Shown here: in pieces, positions 34,780-42,751 of the stretch
Layout of the letters: every line of letters begins with the position of its first letter
Numbering within the stretch: the first letter of the stretch is position 1
Source: CAVSRC01 sp963782045
GTDB taxonomy: Bacteria; Pseudomonadota; Alphaproteobacteria; Rhizobiales; Kaistiaceae
Assembly: GCA_963782045.1 (NCBI GenBank)
Contig: CAWAIR010000016.1
Coordinates: 1-64,000 of the forward strand
Reading direction: 5' to 3'
DNA length: 64,000 nt
Made by a program: the position numbers and the translations under genes
The notes under the pieces: model-generated
What the model was told of the DNA's origin: nothing
Databases searched by the model: none
What the model saw: only the letters and a program-made list of their open reading frames with translations

Positions 34780-35609
34780 CAGACACGGTCAACGGCCTGC
34801 CGATCGGCGCGGCGGTCGACAACCCGCCGGCGGCGCGCCCCGAGGCGGTCACGTTCGACGGCCGCTTCTGCCGGATCGAGCGGTTCGACGGCGGCCGTCA
34901 TGGCGAATCGCTGTGGCAGGCGGTGGCCGGTCACGACGATCTGTGGGTCTACATGGGCAACGGTCCCTTCGCCGACGCAGCCTCCTTCATGCGCTGGGCG
35001 AGGGACCGCGCCGCGGCCGCCGACCCGTTCGCCTATGCGGTGGTCGACCGGGGGAGCGGCCGTGCGATCGGCACCGTGACGCTGATGGAGATTCGCCCGG
35101 CGATGGGCGTGATCGAGATGGGCAACATCGTCTACGCGCCGCTCCTCCAGCGCACGGCGGCGGCGACGGAAGCGCAGTATCTGATGGCGCGCCATGTCTT
35201 CGACGACCTCGCCTACCGGCGCTACGAATGGAAGTGCAACGCGCTCAATGCGCCCTCGCGGCGGGCGGCGGAACGCCTCGGCTTCACCTACGAGGGCACC
35301 TTTCGCCAGCACATGATCGTCAAGGGGCGCAACCGCGACACCGCATGGTATGCGATGACCGACGGCGACTGGCCCCGGGTGAAGGCCGCCTTCGAGGCGT
35401 GGCTGGCGCCCGCGAATTTCGACGCGGCCGGTGCGCAGAAGCACCGGCTCGAAATCTTTCAGAACCTGACGGGAGACGACGGGACGCATGGACAGACTGA
35501 AGGGCAAGCGCGCGCTGCTGACGGCCTGCGGCGCTGGCATCGGCCGGGCCACGGCCATCCGCTTCGCGGCGGAAGGCGCGCACGTGATCGCCACCGACAT
35601 CAAGGGTGA
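34776..35609 (+). CDS. GNAT-family N-acetyltransferase (RimJ/RimL-like)
   Basis: 277 residues as read. The core (about residues 40-205) matches the RimL-like group: RHGESLWQAV, FAYAVVDRGSGRAIGTVTLM, EMGNIVYAPLLQRTAAATEAQYLM (acetyl-CoA-binding region), YRRYEWKCNALNAPSRRAAERLGFTYEGTFRQHMIVKGRNRDTAWYAM. After about residue 225 the sequence no longer looks like the family and runs 122 bases out of frame into the next gene. Homologues of this group usually end near FDAxGxQ-x-L. A TGA at 35467-35469 in another frame would be a natural stop if one base were miscalled or lost. Translationally coupled to the gene before it. Confidence 0.8.
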   Translation: MTDTVNGLPIGAAVDNPPAARPEAVTFDGRFCRIERFDGGRHGESLWQAVAGHDDLWVYMGNGPFADAASFMRWARDRAAAADPFAYAVVDRGSGRAIGTVTLMEIRPAMGVIEMGNIVYAPLLQRTAAATEAQYLMARHVFDDLAYRRYEWKCNALNAPSRRAAERLGFTYEGTFRQHMIVKGRNRDTAWYAMTDGDWPRVKAAFEAWLAPANFDAAGAQKHRLEIFQNLTGDDGTHGQTEGQARAADGLRRWHRPGHGHPLRGGRRARDRHRHQG

Positions 35610-36240
35610 GCTGCTGGCCGATCTCAAGGACCACGGCGTCGCCGAAACCGCCGTGCTCAACGTGCGCGACAGCGAGGCGGTGCGCGCGCTGGCCGCAAGG
35701 CTGGAGCCGCTGGACATTCTGTTCAATTGCGCCGGCTTCGTCCACCACGGCACGGTGCTCACCACCTCGGAAGAGGACTGGGACTTCTCGTTCGACCTCA
35801 ACGTCAAATCGATGCACCGCATGATCCACGCCTTCCTGCCGGGGATGCTGGACAAGGGCGGTGGCGCGATCGTCAACATGTCATCGGTTGCGTCATCGGT
35901 GGTGGGCGCGCCCAACCGCTACCTCTACGGGGCTTCGAAGGCGGCGGTCATCGGGCTCACCAAGGCGGTGGCAACCGATTTCGTCCGGCAAGGCATCCGC
36001 TGCAACGCCATCTGCCCCGGTACCGTTCAGTCTCCGTCGCTCGAAGGGCGCATCGCCGATCAGGCGAAGGCACAGGGCAAGACGGTCGACGAAATCCGCC
36101 AGGCCTTCGTCGCCCGTCAGCCGATGGGGCGCGTCGCCAACCCTGAGGAGATCGCGTCGCTGGTGGTCTACCTGGCCTCTGACGAATCCGCCTACACCAC
36201 CGGACAGATCCACGTCATCGACGGTGGATGGTCGACATAG
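35488..36240 (+). CDS. SDR dehydrogenase (ketodeoxyfuconate / 3-hydroxybutyrate type)
   Basis: 250 residues, classical SDR. LTACGAGIGRATA is the NAD-binding turn, NCAG the next motif, and the catalytic set is S (NMSSVAS), Y and K (YGASKAAV). The region ICPGTVQSPSLEGRI is the mark of the BDH2/DHRS6 and 2-keto-3-deoxy-L-fuconate dehydrogenase group. It likely oxidises a hydroxy group on a small sugar or hydroxy acid with NAD. GGGAGA stands about 11 bases before the ATG. The D-erythronate dehydrogenase gene follows after 12 bases, which supports a sugar-acid pathway. Confidence 0.87.
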   Translation: MDRLKGKRALLTACGAGIGRATAIRFAAEGAHVIATDIKGELLADLKDHGVAETAVLNVRDSEAVRALAARLEPLDILFNCAGFVHHGTVLTTSEEDWDFSFDLNVKSMHRMIHAFLPGMLDKGGGAIVNMSSVASSVVGAPNRYLYGASKAAVIGLTKAVATDFVRQGIRCNAICPGTVQSPSLEGRIADQAKAQGKTVDEIRQAFVARQPMGRVANPEEIASLVVYLASDESAYTTGQIHVIDGGWST

Positions 36241-36252
36241 GATCAAGGCTCG

Positions 36253-37236
36253 ATGCAAATCCTCGTTATCGGTGCCGCCGGCATGGTCGGCGCCAAGCTG
36301 GTGAAGCGGCTGATCGCCGATGCCGGCCTTGCCGGCAAGGCCATCGACCGGCTCACGCTGATCGACTGGGTGGAGCCGGCGCTGCCGACCGGCGTTCCCT
36401 TTCGCGTCGACACCCGCGACACCGACCTTGCCGAGCCCGGCGTGGCGGAGGACCTCGTCCGGTCGCGGCCGGACGTGATCTTTCATCTGGCGGCCATCGT
36501 CTCGGGCGAGGCCGAGGCCGATTTCGACAAGGGCTACCGGGTCAACCTCGACGGCACGCGGCTGCTCTTCGAGGCGATCCGCAAGGTCGGCGACGGTTAC
36601 GCCCCGCGCGTCGTGTTCACCTCGTCGATCGCCGTCTTCGGGGCGCCCTTCCCGGAAGCGATCGGCGACGAATTCTTTTCGACGCCGCTCACCTCCTACG
36701 GCACCCAGAAGGCGATCGACGAGCTTCTGCTTTCCGACTACACGCGCCGGGGCTTCATGGACGGCATCGGCATCCGCCTGCCGACCATCTGCGTGCGGCC
36801 GGGCAAGCCCAACAAGGCGGCCTCGGGCTTCTTCTCGGGCATCATCCGCGAACCGCTCGCCGGCCACGAGGCGATCCTGCCAGTCGGCGAGGATGTGCGC
36901 CATTGGCATGCGAGCCCGCGCTCGGCGGTCGGTTTCCTCATCCATGCCGCCGGGCTCGACGGCGAGCGACTGGGGGCGCGGCGCAGCCTGTCCATGCCCG
37001 GCGTGTCGGTGACGGTGGGCGGGCAGATCGCGGCGCTGCGCAGGGTCGCCGGCGATGCGGTGGCCAAGCGCATCCGCCACGAGCCGGACCCGGCGATCAT
37101 GGCGATCGTCGCCGGCTGGCCGCGCAACTTCGCGCCGGAGCGCGCTATCGCGCTCGGCTTCCATGCCGAGACCAGCTTCGAGGAGATCATCCGCGTCCAC
37201 ATCGAGGACGAACTCGGCGGGACGTGGGTGAAGTAG
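36253..37236 (+). CDS. denD: D-erythronate dehydrogenase (DenD-like)
   Basis: 327 residues, the length of DenD. Extended-SDR start MQILVIGAAGMVGAKLVKRL; DVIFHLAAIVSGEAEADFDKGYRVNLDGT, FTSSIAVFGAP, and YGTQKAIDELLLSDY with the YxxxK pair. DTRD and RLPTICVRPGKPNKAASGFFSGIIREPL are typical of DenD and relatives. DenD oxidises D-erythronate to 2-keto-D-erythronate with NAD. The usual partners (otnK, otnI, a class II aldolase) are not next to it, so the exact acid may differ. Confidence 0.82.
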   Translation: MQILVIGAAGMVGAKLVKRLIADAGLAGKAIDRLTLIDWVEPALPTGVPFRVDTRDTDLAEPGVAEDLVRSRPDVIFHLAAIVSGEAEADFDKGYRVNLDGTRLLFEAIRKVGDGYAPRVVFTSSIAVFGAPFPEAIGDEFFSTPLTSYGTQKAIDELLLSDYTRRGFMDGIGIRLPTICVRPGKPNKAASGFFSGIIREPLAGHEAILPVGEDVRHWHASPRSAVGFLIHAAGLDGERLGARRSLSMPGVSVTVGGQIAALRRVAGDAVAKRIRHEPDPAIMAIVAGWPRNFAPERAIALGFHAETSFEEIIRVHIEDELGGTWVK

Positions 37237-37243
37237 GCGAATG

Positions 37244-37292
37244 GTGAATAGCGAATAGTGAATTGTGAATAGTGAATAGTGAATAGTGAGTG
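37244..37292. repeat. Tandem 7-mer repeat (GTGAATA), seven units
   Basis: Seven consecutive 7-base units: GTGAATA, GCGAATA, GTGAATT, GTGAATA, GTGAATA, GTGAATA, GTGAGTG. It follows the denD stop by 7 bases. An inverted set of the same unit lies at 37330-37357, so the two can pair across about 37 bases. Confidence 0.85.
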
Positions 37293-37329
37293 GCGCAGCG
37301 GTCTCGTGCGCCGCCTTTCACACCTTTTC

Positions 37330-37357
37330 TATTCGCTACTCCCTACTCGCTATTCGC
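37330..37357. repeat. Inverted 7-mer repeat, four units
   Basis: Four units on the opposite strand sense: TATTCGC, TACTCCC, TACTCGC, TATTCGC. They mirror the array at 37244-37292. The last codons of the 2-hydroxyacid dehydrogenase (Ser-Glu-stop) lie inside this array, so the repeat supplies that gene's stop codon. Confidence 0.8.
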
Positions 37358-38309
37358 TCAGCCACGGCGTCTCGGGCACCGGCGTGATTGGCCGACCCAA
37401 GGAGAACCAGCTCGTGAGGTTGTCGACGCAGAGCTGGCCCATGGCGTCGCGGGTATAGACCGACGCCGAGCCGACATGGGGCAGCAGGACGGCATTGTCG
37501 AGCGCCATCAGCTCCGCCGGTACGTTGGGCTCTTTGGCGAAGACGTCGAGGCCGGCGGCCATGATCGTGCCATCCCTGAGCGCGGCGATCAGCGCCGCCT
37601 CGTCGACGACGCTGCCGCGCCCGATATTGATGAGGATGCCGCGCGGCCCAAGCGCCTCGAGGATGGCGGCGTCGATGATCTTCTCCGTATGGGCGCCGCC
37701 GGGCAGCACGCTCACCAGCGTGTCGACCTCGGTCGCCATGCCGGCGAGATCGGCGTAGTGCCGGTAGGGCAGGTCGGCGCGGGGGTTACGGTTGTGGTAG
37801 ACGACCGGTACCTGCATGGCGTCGAGCCGGCGGGCGACGGCGATGCCGATGCGCCCGAGGCCAATGATGCCCACCGTGCGGTCGCGCAGCGTGGCGCGGG
37901 TCAGCGGGTAGGAACCGTCGCTTGCCCATCTGCCGGCGCGGAGGTGGCGCTCGGCAGCGGACAGCTCGCGCACCGTCATCAAGAGCAGGCCGAGCGCGGT
38001 GTCGGCGACCTCCTCGGTCAGCACGTCGGGCGTGTTGGTGACGACAATGCCGCGGTCGGCGCAGGCGGAAAGATCGATGCCGTCATAGCCGACGCCGAAA
38101 TTGGCGATGATCTCGAGCCGCGGCAGGGCGGCGATGAAGGCGCCGTCGATGGCAAAATGGCCGCCGCGGGCGATGCCGCGGATGCTTGCCGCCTCCTCGG
38201 GCGGAACGCTCTGGCCGTGGCTCAACGGGTGAACCGCGAAGGCGTCGGCGAGCGATCCTTGCGTCTTCGCCGGCAGGTTGCCGGCGACAATCACGTCGAT
38301 CTTGTCCAA
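37350..38309 (-). CDS. D-isomer 2-hydroxyacid dehydrogenase (glyoxylate/hydroxypyruvate reductase-like)
   Basis: 319 residues. IIANFGVGYDGIDL, VGIIGLGRIGIAVARRL (NAD-binding Rossmann turn), INIGRGSVVDEAAL and GLDVFAKEPNVP are family marks; the catalytic Arg (NIGRGSVVD region), Glu (FAKEP) and His (LPHVGS) are all present. Likely reduces hydroxypyruvate or glyoxylate with NAD(P)H. The TTG at 38309, 7 bases after GGAG, gives the family N terminus DKIDVIVAG; a GTG at 38324 is the alternative. The C terminus ends inside a 7-mer repeat. Confidence 0.87.
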   Translation of the reverse strand: MDKIDVIVAGNLPAKTQGSLADAFAVHPLSHGQSVPPEEAASIRGIARGGHFAIDGAFIAALPRLEIIANFGVGYDGIDLSACADRGIVVTNTPDVLTEEVADTALGLLLMTVRELSAAERHLRAGRWASDGSYPLTRATLRDRTVGIIGLGRIGIAVARRLDAMQVPVVYHNRNPRADLPYRHYADLAGMATEVDTLVSVLPGGAHTEKIIDAAILEALGPRGILINIGRGSVVDEAALIAALRDGTIMAAGLDVFAKEPNVPAELMALDNAVLLPHVGSASVYTRDAMGQLCVDNLTSWFSLGRPITPVPETPWLSE

Positions 38310-38365
38310 TGGATATCTCCGCACGGTGGGATGCGGAGTCTATCCCGCGACGGCGCAATCGCAAG

Positions 38366-39301
38366 TCAGCGATCGCGGCGGATGCGTTCGCGGTAGAGGG
38401 CGTAGAGGCCGCTCGCGACGATCATGGCGGCGCCGACCAGGGTGGCGTGGCCGGGAACGTCGCCGAACAGCAGGTAGCCGAGCGCAAGCGCCCAGATGAG
38501 CTGGGTGTAGTTGAAGGGCGCCAGCACGGTGGGCGGTGCATCGCGATGGGCGAGGATCAGCAGCCAGTGGCCGATGCCGCCGAAGACGCCGGTAAGGACG
38601 AGCAGGAGGGCGACCAGCCCGCCCGGCGGCATCACGGCGACCACCGGCAGCGCCGGCGTCAGCACCAGGGCGGCGACGCCGGCGGCATAGATCGCCAGGC
38701 CCGAGGAGCTGTCGGTCGCCGACAGCGTGCGGGTGGTCAGCGAATAGAAGGCGTAGCAGAAGGCCGAGCCGACCGAGAGCAGGGTCGCCGGATCGAAGGC
38801 CGAGGAACCCGGCTGGATGATCACGAGCACACCGAGGAAGCCGACGACGACCGCCGCCCAGCGCCGCAGGCCCGGCCATTCGCCGAGGATCGGCCCGGCC
38901 AGCGCCGTGGCGAGCAGCGGCCCGGCGAACTGGACGGAGCTGGTGACCGCCAGCGGCAGGTAGCGGAGGGCGGCGAAGCTGAACAGGGTGGCACTGAGCA
39001 GCAGCAGGGCGCGCACGAGCTGGAGCAGCGGCCGGCGGGTGGCGTAGTCCGTCCAGTTGCGCCAGGGCCGGAAGAAGGCAACGGCAAGGGCGAAGTTGAC
39101 GAAGTAGCGGAACCAGGCCGTCTCCAAGGCGGGAATCACATGGGAAAGGTACTTCGCCGTGGCGTCGAGCAGGGCGAAGCAGAAGACGGCAGCGAGGATG
39201 AGCGCGATGCCGCGCACGCGCACGGCGGTCTCTTCCGGGGTCAGCGGCGTGGCGATGGACGACTGCCGCAATCCCAAATCGCGGCGCGATCGATAGGCCA
39301 T
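38366..39301 (-). CDS. EamA-domain DMT-family transporter
   Basis: 311 residues with ten hydrophobic segments in two EamA repeats. First repeat: IALILAAVFCFALLDATAKYL and RALLLLSATLFSFAALRYLPLAVTSSVQFAGPLLATALA; second repeat ends LAPFNYTQLIWALALGYLLFGDVPG. Members of the family export or import amino acids and other metabolites; the sequence does not say which. It follows the 2-hydroxyacid dehydrogenase's promoter side in the same direction, 57 bases upstream of that gene, so the two may be one transcript. Confidence 0.9.
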   Translation of the reverse strand: MAYRSRRDLGLRQSSIATPLTPEETAVRVRGIALILAAVFCFALLDATAKYLSHVIPALETAWFRYFVNFALAVAFFRPWRNWTDYATRRPLLQLVRALLLLSATLFSFAALRYLPLAVTSSVQFAGPLLATALAGPILGEWPGLRRWAAVVVGFLGVLVIIQPGSSAFDPATLLSVGSAFCYAFYSLTTRTLSATDSSSGLAIYAAGVAALVLTPALPVVAVMPPGGLVALLLVLTGVFGGIGHWLLILAHRDAPPTVLAPFNYTQLIWALALGYLLFGDVPGHATLVGAAMIVASGLYALYRERIRRDR

Positions 39302-39538
39302 GTTGGTGATCCGCCCCCGCTACTTGGGGCCAACTCGGATGACCCGCGAGCCCCATCCGCGCCGCCCGGCTCACTGGCGGTGTCGGTGTCTGCAGCGATA
39401 CCACACGGGCGAAAAAGTCGGTGCACTACCGACGGATCGATTGTGAAATTGCGGGGCACACGCTAGCTTTGCAGCTTCTGACGGACCCGCGCTTCAATAC
39501 GAGCAAATGACGAGGCCGGCGATCGCGGACGACGAGGG

Positions 39539-40786
39539 ATGGGGGTCGGCGATGCTTGGAACTATACGGGACCTGTACGTCTTTTTCGCCAAGTAGCGGG
39601 CGCGGCGCTCGCGTGTTGTGCGGCTTTGGTCATCTTCGCATTCATGGGGCTGTTTCAGCCGAGCGAGGCGCTTGCGGACCTCTGCTGTCCGGCCGGCTAT
39701 TCGCCCTCTCCACCAGACTACTGCGTGAAGCCGACTTCTCCTCCTACGGAAATTCGGTCCAGCCCACGCTACTGTGGGGCTGGTGGCACGCCCGCGGATG
39801 AATATTGGAAAGCGTTTGACCCGCTCGCAAACGACGACAGGAATGATGATGATCATATTGCCGAGGCTGTAATGGGCGGCATTATGCGCGGCCTTGGGCC
39901 GGGCGCGGGGTATTTGGGCATGGCCGATCCATGGAACAACAACCAGATTGGCGGCGGTTTGGTCGGCTCTGTCCGGCATGACAGCGGGGGTACCGTGACG
40001 TCTGCCGGGGCCACCACTGCCGGTCTCGGCAGTGACACGACGACCGGCGGCTTCGATCTGCACGACCTCTTCGACGCCACGTCCATGCTCGGTCTTGGGC
40101 CGAACCAGAGCTTCGTGGTCGGCGCCTTCATGCACTACAATCGGCGGCAAACGAACTACGCCTCGAACACTGGCACGAACACGACCGATGACGTCACCTT
40201 GTTGCTCGGCGCCGGTTATCGCCTGGGACGTACCTACGCAACCGGTCTGGTGGGAGGGGACATCGGTTCCGGGCACCTGACCACCAATGCAAGTGGCGGA
40301 AGCGGTAAATACTCGATCGGCGGCTTCCATAGTGACATCGTCCTCGGTCACGTCTACGCGCTCGTCGACCCCGAGGCCGCCGGCTACGCCCTCAGCCTCG
40401 ATGTGAGTGGGCACGCCGGTTACCGGCAGGGCAAGGCCGACGGCTTCACCGACAGCGCCGGCACGTTGTTCGGCGAGGAGGACTTTCATACCGGCGTGCT
40501 CGGCGCCGAAGTGAAGCTTACCGGCACGGTGCCCAAGGGCGATTGGCTCGTGTCGCCCTATATCGGGGCCACGCTGGACGATTACGTCGGGCTCCAGCAC
40601 ACGATCGCAGCGACGACGACGACCGCCGCCGCGACGTTGTCCGAAAGCAAGGTGTTCCTGGGCGGCGAGGCGGGCGTCGACTTCAGCCGCGCCGACAAGA
40701 CCGACGTGGCCCTGAGCGGGTTCTATAGGCAGAGTGCAGATGTACGAGGCGGCGGGGCAGTGGTTTCGTTGAACAAAAAGTTCTGA
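39539..40786 (+). CDS. Secreted beta-barrel protein, autotransporter-like C terminus
   Basis: 415 residues. Signal peptide with a long n-region (hydrophobic residues about 18-38), then a cysteine-bearing linker (DLCCPAGYSPSPPDYC...RYCGAGG). From about residue 150 the chain is Gly/Thr/Asn-rich with alternating hydrophobic pattern, as in an outer-membrane barrel: FVVGAFMHYNRR, LLLGAGYRLGRTYATGLVGGD, VSPYIGATLDDYV, FLGGEAGVDFSRADKTDVALSGFY, and it ends with a terminal phenylalanine (VVSLNKKF), the usual outer-membrane protein signal. The barrel part resembles the autotransporter beta domain, but no passenger domain is present. Composition is lower in GC than the neighbours. The next gene encodes a secreted HExxH protein. 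Confidence 0.7.
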   Translation: MGVGDAWNYTGPVRLFRQVAGAALACCAALVIFAFMGLFQPSEALADLCCPAGYSPSPPDYCVKPTSPPTEIRSSPRYCGAGGTPADEYWKAFDPLANDDRNDDDHIAEAVMGGIMRGLGPGAGYLGMADPWNNNQIGGGLVGSVRHDSGGTVTSAGATTAGLGSDTTTGGFDLHDLFDATSMLGLGPNQSFVVGAFMHYNRRQTNYASNTGTNTTDDVTLLLGAGYRLGRTYATGLVGGDIGSGHLTTNASGGSGKYSIGGFHSDIVLGHVYALVDPEAAGYALSLDVSGHAGYRQGKADGFTDSAGTLFGEEDFHTGVLGAEVKLTGTVPKGDWLVSPYIGATLDDYVGLQHTIAATTTTAAATLSESKVFLGGEAGVDFSRADKTDVALSGFYRQSADVRGGGAVVSLNKKF

Positions 40787-40854
40787 GCGCCCCCTCGGGT
40801 ATCGACCCACCGCCGGCGCGTGGTCCTGTCATCCCGCACTTACTGGAGGCAGAT

Positions 40855-41463
40855 TTGCGCCTGCGCAAGTCGTGGCTGTCTGTGGGGGTTGGAGTTGCCC
40901 TCGCGATCTCTGGCGGCAGTTGGTCGGCCATTGCGCTGGAGGCGCTTGGCGTGCAGCAGGCAGCCGGTCCCAAGGCCGACGGCTCTTCGACGGTTACGCC
41001 GCAATTCTATGCACGCTGGTCTCTGCTGGGTGCCAAGGCGATTGTGCCGGCTGACGCCTTGAGACTGGCCGCGCGGCAGATAAGTTGCCTTCACCTGCCA
41101 ACTGTTCTCAATCCGTATCTGCCCGATTATGGCGAGGCCTTTCAAAGCTTCATCGTTCTCAATCCCAAGAAGCTCGCGACTGTCGCGCCGGCCGTTCAGT
41201 ATTACATTTATGCTCACGAATGCGGCCATGTGCAGCTCGGACCGAATGAAGCCCAGGCCGATTGCTTCAGCATGCAAAAGGGCGTGCGCGAGGGCTGGCT
41301 GGAGCCGCCCGGCGTGGATCAGATTTGCGGATTCATAAGGAGCGCGCGCCCCGATGCGCGGCACCTGGCCGGGCCGGAGCGGTGTCAAGCCATGCGTGCC
41401 TGTTACGCCGCGGCACGGGCCGGGACCGAGCGAAGTCACGGTCGATTACCAACGCTTCGCTGA
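40855..41463 (+). CDS. Secreted HExxH protein, putative minimal metallopeptidase
   Basis: 202 residues as read. N-terminal signal peptide (to about residue 28). The central block YIYAHECGHVQLGPNEAQADCFSMQKG contains HECGH, fitting the zinc motif HExxH, followed 6 residues later by an NExxAD motif that could give the third ligand. Conserved cysteines (ISCLHLP, ECGH, DCFS, QICGF, ERCQAMRACY) suggest disulfides in the periplasm. The TTG at 40855 is preceded by GGAGG at 40845. The last about 12 residues use rare codons (CGA, TTA, CCA); the neighbouring frame from about 41410 to 41551 looks more like coding sequence, so a frameshift near the 3' end is possible. Function unknown. Confidence 0.7.
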   Translation: MRLRKSWLSVGVGVALAISGGSWSAIALEALGVQQAAGPKADGSSTVTPQFYARWSLLGAKAIVPADALRLAARQISCLHLPTVLNPYLPDYGEAFQSFIVLNPKKLATVAPAVQYYIYAHECGHVQLGPNEAQADCFSMQKGVREGWLEPPGVDQICGFIRSARPDARHLAGPERCQAMRACYAAARAGTERSHGRLPTLR

Positions 41464-41595
41464 CGCCATCTGCGCCCGCGATGCGGCCGGAAACGTCGAA
41501 GGTGATTGCCACGCGAAACCCGCCGGCTCGATCCTGGATACCGGATGGTAGTGCGGCGCCGGGGGTGGAGGCAATTGCCGGCAGGCGTTGCCGGC

Positions 41596-42084
41596 TCAAC
41601 CCGCGCCGGCGGCCTCTTCGCTCTCGTCGTCGCTGTCGGCCGTCTGGTCTTCGCGGACGGCGCCGAGATTGCGCTCGACCTGGCGCAGGAGCTTGCGCAG
41701 GCGCTTGCGGTCCTTGTCATCGACGCCGGTCAGCGCCGTCTTCTCGATGCGCTTCCACAGCTTGTCGATCTGGCCGATGACGTCGCGGCCGCGCTCGGTG
41801 AGGAACACCTGGGCCTGGCGGCCGTCGCCGGGGGCAGCGCGGCGTTCGACATAGTCCTGGGCGGCAAGCCGGCTGATCATCTTGGTGACCGTCGGCGGTT
41901 GCACGCCGAGCGTGGCGGCAAGGTCGCTCATCGACATGCCGTCGGCGGTGGCCAGCGCCTTGAGCAGGGTCTCCTGGCCGGAATGGAGGTTGATGCGCGA
42001 CAACTGACTGCCTGCCCGCACCCGATAGGCGTGAGCCGCCTGGGCGAGCCTGTGCGTGACAGTGCGGCGATGATCGAACCCCAT
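41596..42084 (-). CDS. MarR-family transcriptional regulator
   Basis: 162 residues. QETLLKALATADGMSMSDLAATLGVQPPTVTKMISRLAAQDYVERRAAPGDGRQAQVFLTERG is the winged-helix core. A very acidic tail (REDQTADSDDESEE) ends the protein. It is the last gene of a leftward run beginning at 48926, 74 bases after the quinone-reductase gene, and has its own operator-like palindrome, so it may control itself and perhaps the run. It converges on the HExxH gene. Confidence 0.9.
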   Translation of the reverse strand: MGFDHRRTVTHRLAQAAHAYRVRAGSQLSRINLHSGQETLLKALATADGMSMSDLAATLGVQPPTVTKMISRLAAQDYVERRAAPGDGRQAQVFLTERGRDVIGQIDKLWKRIEKTALTGVDDKDRKRLRKLLRQVERNLGAVREDQTADSDDESEEAAGAG

Positions 42085-42088
42085 GAAT

Positions 42089-42100
42089 TTAGCGACCTAA
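42089..42100 (-). promoter_or_regulatory. TTAGcgacCTAA palindrome at the marR start
   Basis: TTAGCGACCTAA, a near-perfect inverted repeat (TTAG-N4-CTAA), begins 5 bases upstream of the marR start codon. A site at this place would block translation or transcription of marR and fits autoregulation by a small MarR dimer. Confidence 0.45.
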
Positions 42101-42158
42101 CCAATGAACATGAAATCTGTATGACGACTGCCGGACAACCGCAACTGGCGGGAACCGC

Positions 42159-42740
42159 TCAGAACCTCCGCATTTCGCGCGAGACCCGCTCGAGAAAGGC
42201 GGCGCAGACCGGCTGGCTGTTGCGGTTCATGTCGTGGAGGGCGATGTAGCGGACCTTGGCCAGCGGATGGCAGACGGCGCGCACGGCGCGGGTGACCACC
42301 TTTCTGGGCGGATCGCCCATCAGCATCGTGCGCCAGCGGTCGCCGCCATAGGTGACCACCGCGGCGAGCTTGCGGATGTTGTGGAGATTCGGCCAGGTGC
42401 GCCCGTTGGCGAGCTTGAAGGAGACGCCGGGCAGGAAGACGCGGTCGAAGAAGCCCTTGAGGATGGCCGGATAGCCATAATTCCACACCGGGAAGTTCAG
42501 CACCAGCGCTTCGGCCGCGCGCAGGCGATCGACATAGGGCTGAACCGGCTGAGTGCACACTTCGGTGTCGTGGTAGTTCAGCCGCTCCGCGCGCGAGAGT
42601 ACCGGATCGAAGCCCTCGGCGTAGAGGTCGCAATCGTCGACCTCGTGGCCGGCGGCCTTGAGCGACTCGACGATGGTGCGATGGGCCGACGCGGCGAAGC
42701 TGGTCTCGACCGGGTGGGCGAAGAGGACAAGCGTGCGCAT
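42159..42740 (-). CDS. NAD(P)H-dependent oxidoreductase, flavodoxin-like (quinone reductase)
   Basis: 193 residues. MRTLVLFAHPVETSFAASAHRTI has the FMN/FAD phosphate-binding opening (AHP-x5-S-F) of the NQO1/MdaB/KefF group, FPVWNYGYPAILKGFFDRVFLPG is the conserved W-x-x-x-P-A-x-L-K-G-x-x-D signature, and YGGDRW follows. It reduces quinones or related compounds by two electrons. The ATG at 42740 is 12 bases after the HXXEE gene. Together with a MarR gene next door it could respond to redox-active aromatics. Confidence 0.88.
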   Translation of the reverse strand: MRTLVLFAHPVETSFAASAHRTIVESLKAAGHEVDDCDLYAEGFDPVLSRAERLNYHDTEVCTQPVQPYVDRLRAAEALVLNFPVWNYGYPAILKGFFDRVFLPGVSFKLANGRTWPNLHNIRKLAAVVTYGGDRWRTMLMGDPPRKVVTRAVRAVCHPLAKVRYIALHDMNRNSQPVCAAFLERVSREMRRF

Positions 42741-42751
42741 GGAAAGCGGTC

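Noticed and set aside
37244..37357. Repeat arrays as a CRISPR
   Set aside because: Units are 7 bases, contiguous and without spacers; no cas genes are near.
40855..41463. Calling the HExxH protein a known M48-type peptidase
   Set aside because: Only the HECGH and NExxAD motifs fit; the chain is too short and lacks the membrane segments and other marks of M48.
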